The position numbers and the translations under genes were made by a program. 6,962 nt of DNA from contig SKJK01000006.1 of the NCBI GenBank assembly GCA_007121995.1, positions 1 through 6,962 of the forward strand, given 5' to 3'. Below, in pieces: positions 6,694 to 6,962 of the stretch (within the stretch, counting starts at the first letter, position 1; each line of letters starts with the position of its first letter). The DNA comes from Desulfobulbaceae bacterium (GTDB lineage: Bacteria > Desulfobacterota > Desulfobulbia > Desulfobulbales > Desulfobulbaceae). A model generated the notes under the pieces. The model had not been told where the DNA came from and ran no database searches. It was given only the letters and a program-made list of their open reading frames with translations.

Positions 6694-6962
6694 TGCTGCC
6701 TCCTTTTGCCGAAGGATTCCTGGGCCAGGTCCCGATTGCGGGGCTGAAAGGTATTATCCGCCATCTCTTTGCGCACCACCTGCTGAAAAAGCCTGGCCAT
6801 TTTGATGGGCTGCGATTCATCCCGGTAAAATGTGTTCCAGGCGTATTCGAGCAGTTCCTCCAGTCGTTGCGCCGACATGTGCCGGGGCTGATACACAACC
6901 CGGTCGGCGGAGTAGTCATTCCAATCGGTGGAGAGAATGCGGCCCTGGCGATGCAGGTCCGC
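6690..6962 (-). CDS. Radical SAM protein, probably B12-binding type (C-terminal fragment)
   Basis: This is the last 90 residues of a protein whose start lies beyond the window; the frame is open to base 6962. The visible part begins with ADLHRQGRIL, then STDWNDYSADRVVYQPRHMS, then a helical tail containing LEELLEYAWNTFYRDESQP. The pattern GRI-x-DW-x-Y-x-VV-x-P-x-MS-x-EL-x-FY is what I know from the C-terminal region of cobalamin-binding-domain radical SAM enzymes (families around BchE and the hopanoid radical SAM proteins). The CxxxCxxC iron-sulfur motif and B12 domain would lie upstream, so the class rests on tail similarity only. Its TGA stop overlaps the ATG of the acyl ligase by 4 bp, so it belongs to the same operon. 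Such enzymes make radical C-C bonds, methylations or rearrangements; the substrate here is unknown, but lipid tailoring fits the neighbours. An internal GTG at 6896 is not the true start, because the conserved motif continues upstream of it. Confidence 0.62.
   Translation of the reverse strand, partial: ADLHRQGRILSTDWNDYSADRVVYQPRHMSAQRLEELLEYAWNTFYRDESQPIKMARLFQQVVRKEMADNTFQPRNRDLAQESFGKRRQQ
6694..6704 (-). promoter_or_regulatory. Strong ribosome binding site for the acyl ligase
   Basis: On the minus strand, AGGAGG at 6704-6699 is followed by the 5-nt spacer CAGCA and the ATG at 6693. It is the best Shine-Dalgarno sequence in the window. It lies inside the end of the radical SAM gene and fixes the start of the ligase. 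Confidence 0.8.

Overview
The window reads as one stretch of a specialised lipid or polyene biosynthesis locus in a Gram-negative bacterium. Every convincing gene lies on the minus strand, so transcription runs from 6962 towards 1. The DNA is moderately GC-rich. A cobalamin-type radical SAM tail, an LpxL-like acyltransferase and a FakA/DegV fusion together suggest a member of the Desulfobacterota (Desulfobulbales-like). That taxonomic guess is inference from gene content and is not proven by the sequence.

Layout in transcription order: (1) the C-terminal 90 residues of a probable B12-binding-domain radical SAM protein (6962-6690, start outside the window); (2) an AMP-forming acyl ligase of 454 aa (6693-5329); (3) a 568-aa fusion of a FakA-like DhaL/DAK2 kinase half and a FakB/DegV fatty-acid-binding half (5332-3626); (4) a family 2 glycosyltransferase of 233 aa (3624-2923); (5) an LpxL/HtrB-type acyltransferase of 296 aa (2926-2036); (6) a non-hydrolysing UDP-GlcNAc 2-epimerase, WecB-type (1997-858); then a 123-bp gap with a terminator-like hairpin and a small inverted repeat; (7) an acyl carrier protein of 85 aa (734-477); (8) the first 152 residues of a beta-ketoacyl-ACP synthase (458-1, cut before its catalytic cysteine).

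Genes 1/2, 2/3 and 4/5 overlap by 4 bp (ATGA), and gene 4 starts 1 bp after the stop of gene 3. Genes 1 to 5 are therefore very probably one translationally coupled operon, with wecB 38 bp behind. ACP and ketosynthase are 18 bp apart and could form a second transcript or the continuation of the first.

The ACP, ketosynthase, acyl ligase, family 2 glycosyltransferase and LpxL-type acyltransferase resemble the aryl polyene (APE) type of gene set. The FakA-FakB fusion, the epimerase and the radical SAM protein are not part of the classical enterobacterial APE set as I know it. A reasonable model: the ketosynthase and ACP build or extend an acyl or polyene chain, the ligase and/or kinase activates a free acid, and the glycosyltransferase, acyltransferase and epimerase build a (possibly ManNAc-containing) glycolipid carrier at the inner membrane. 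No mobile elements, CRISPR arrays, tRNA or rRNA genes were seen.
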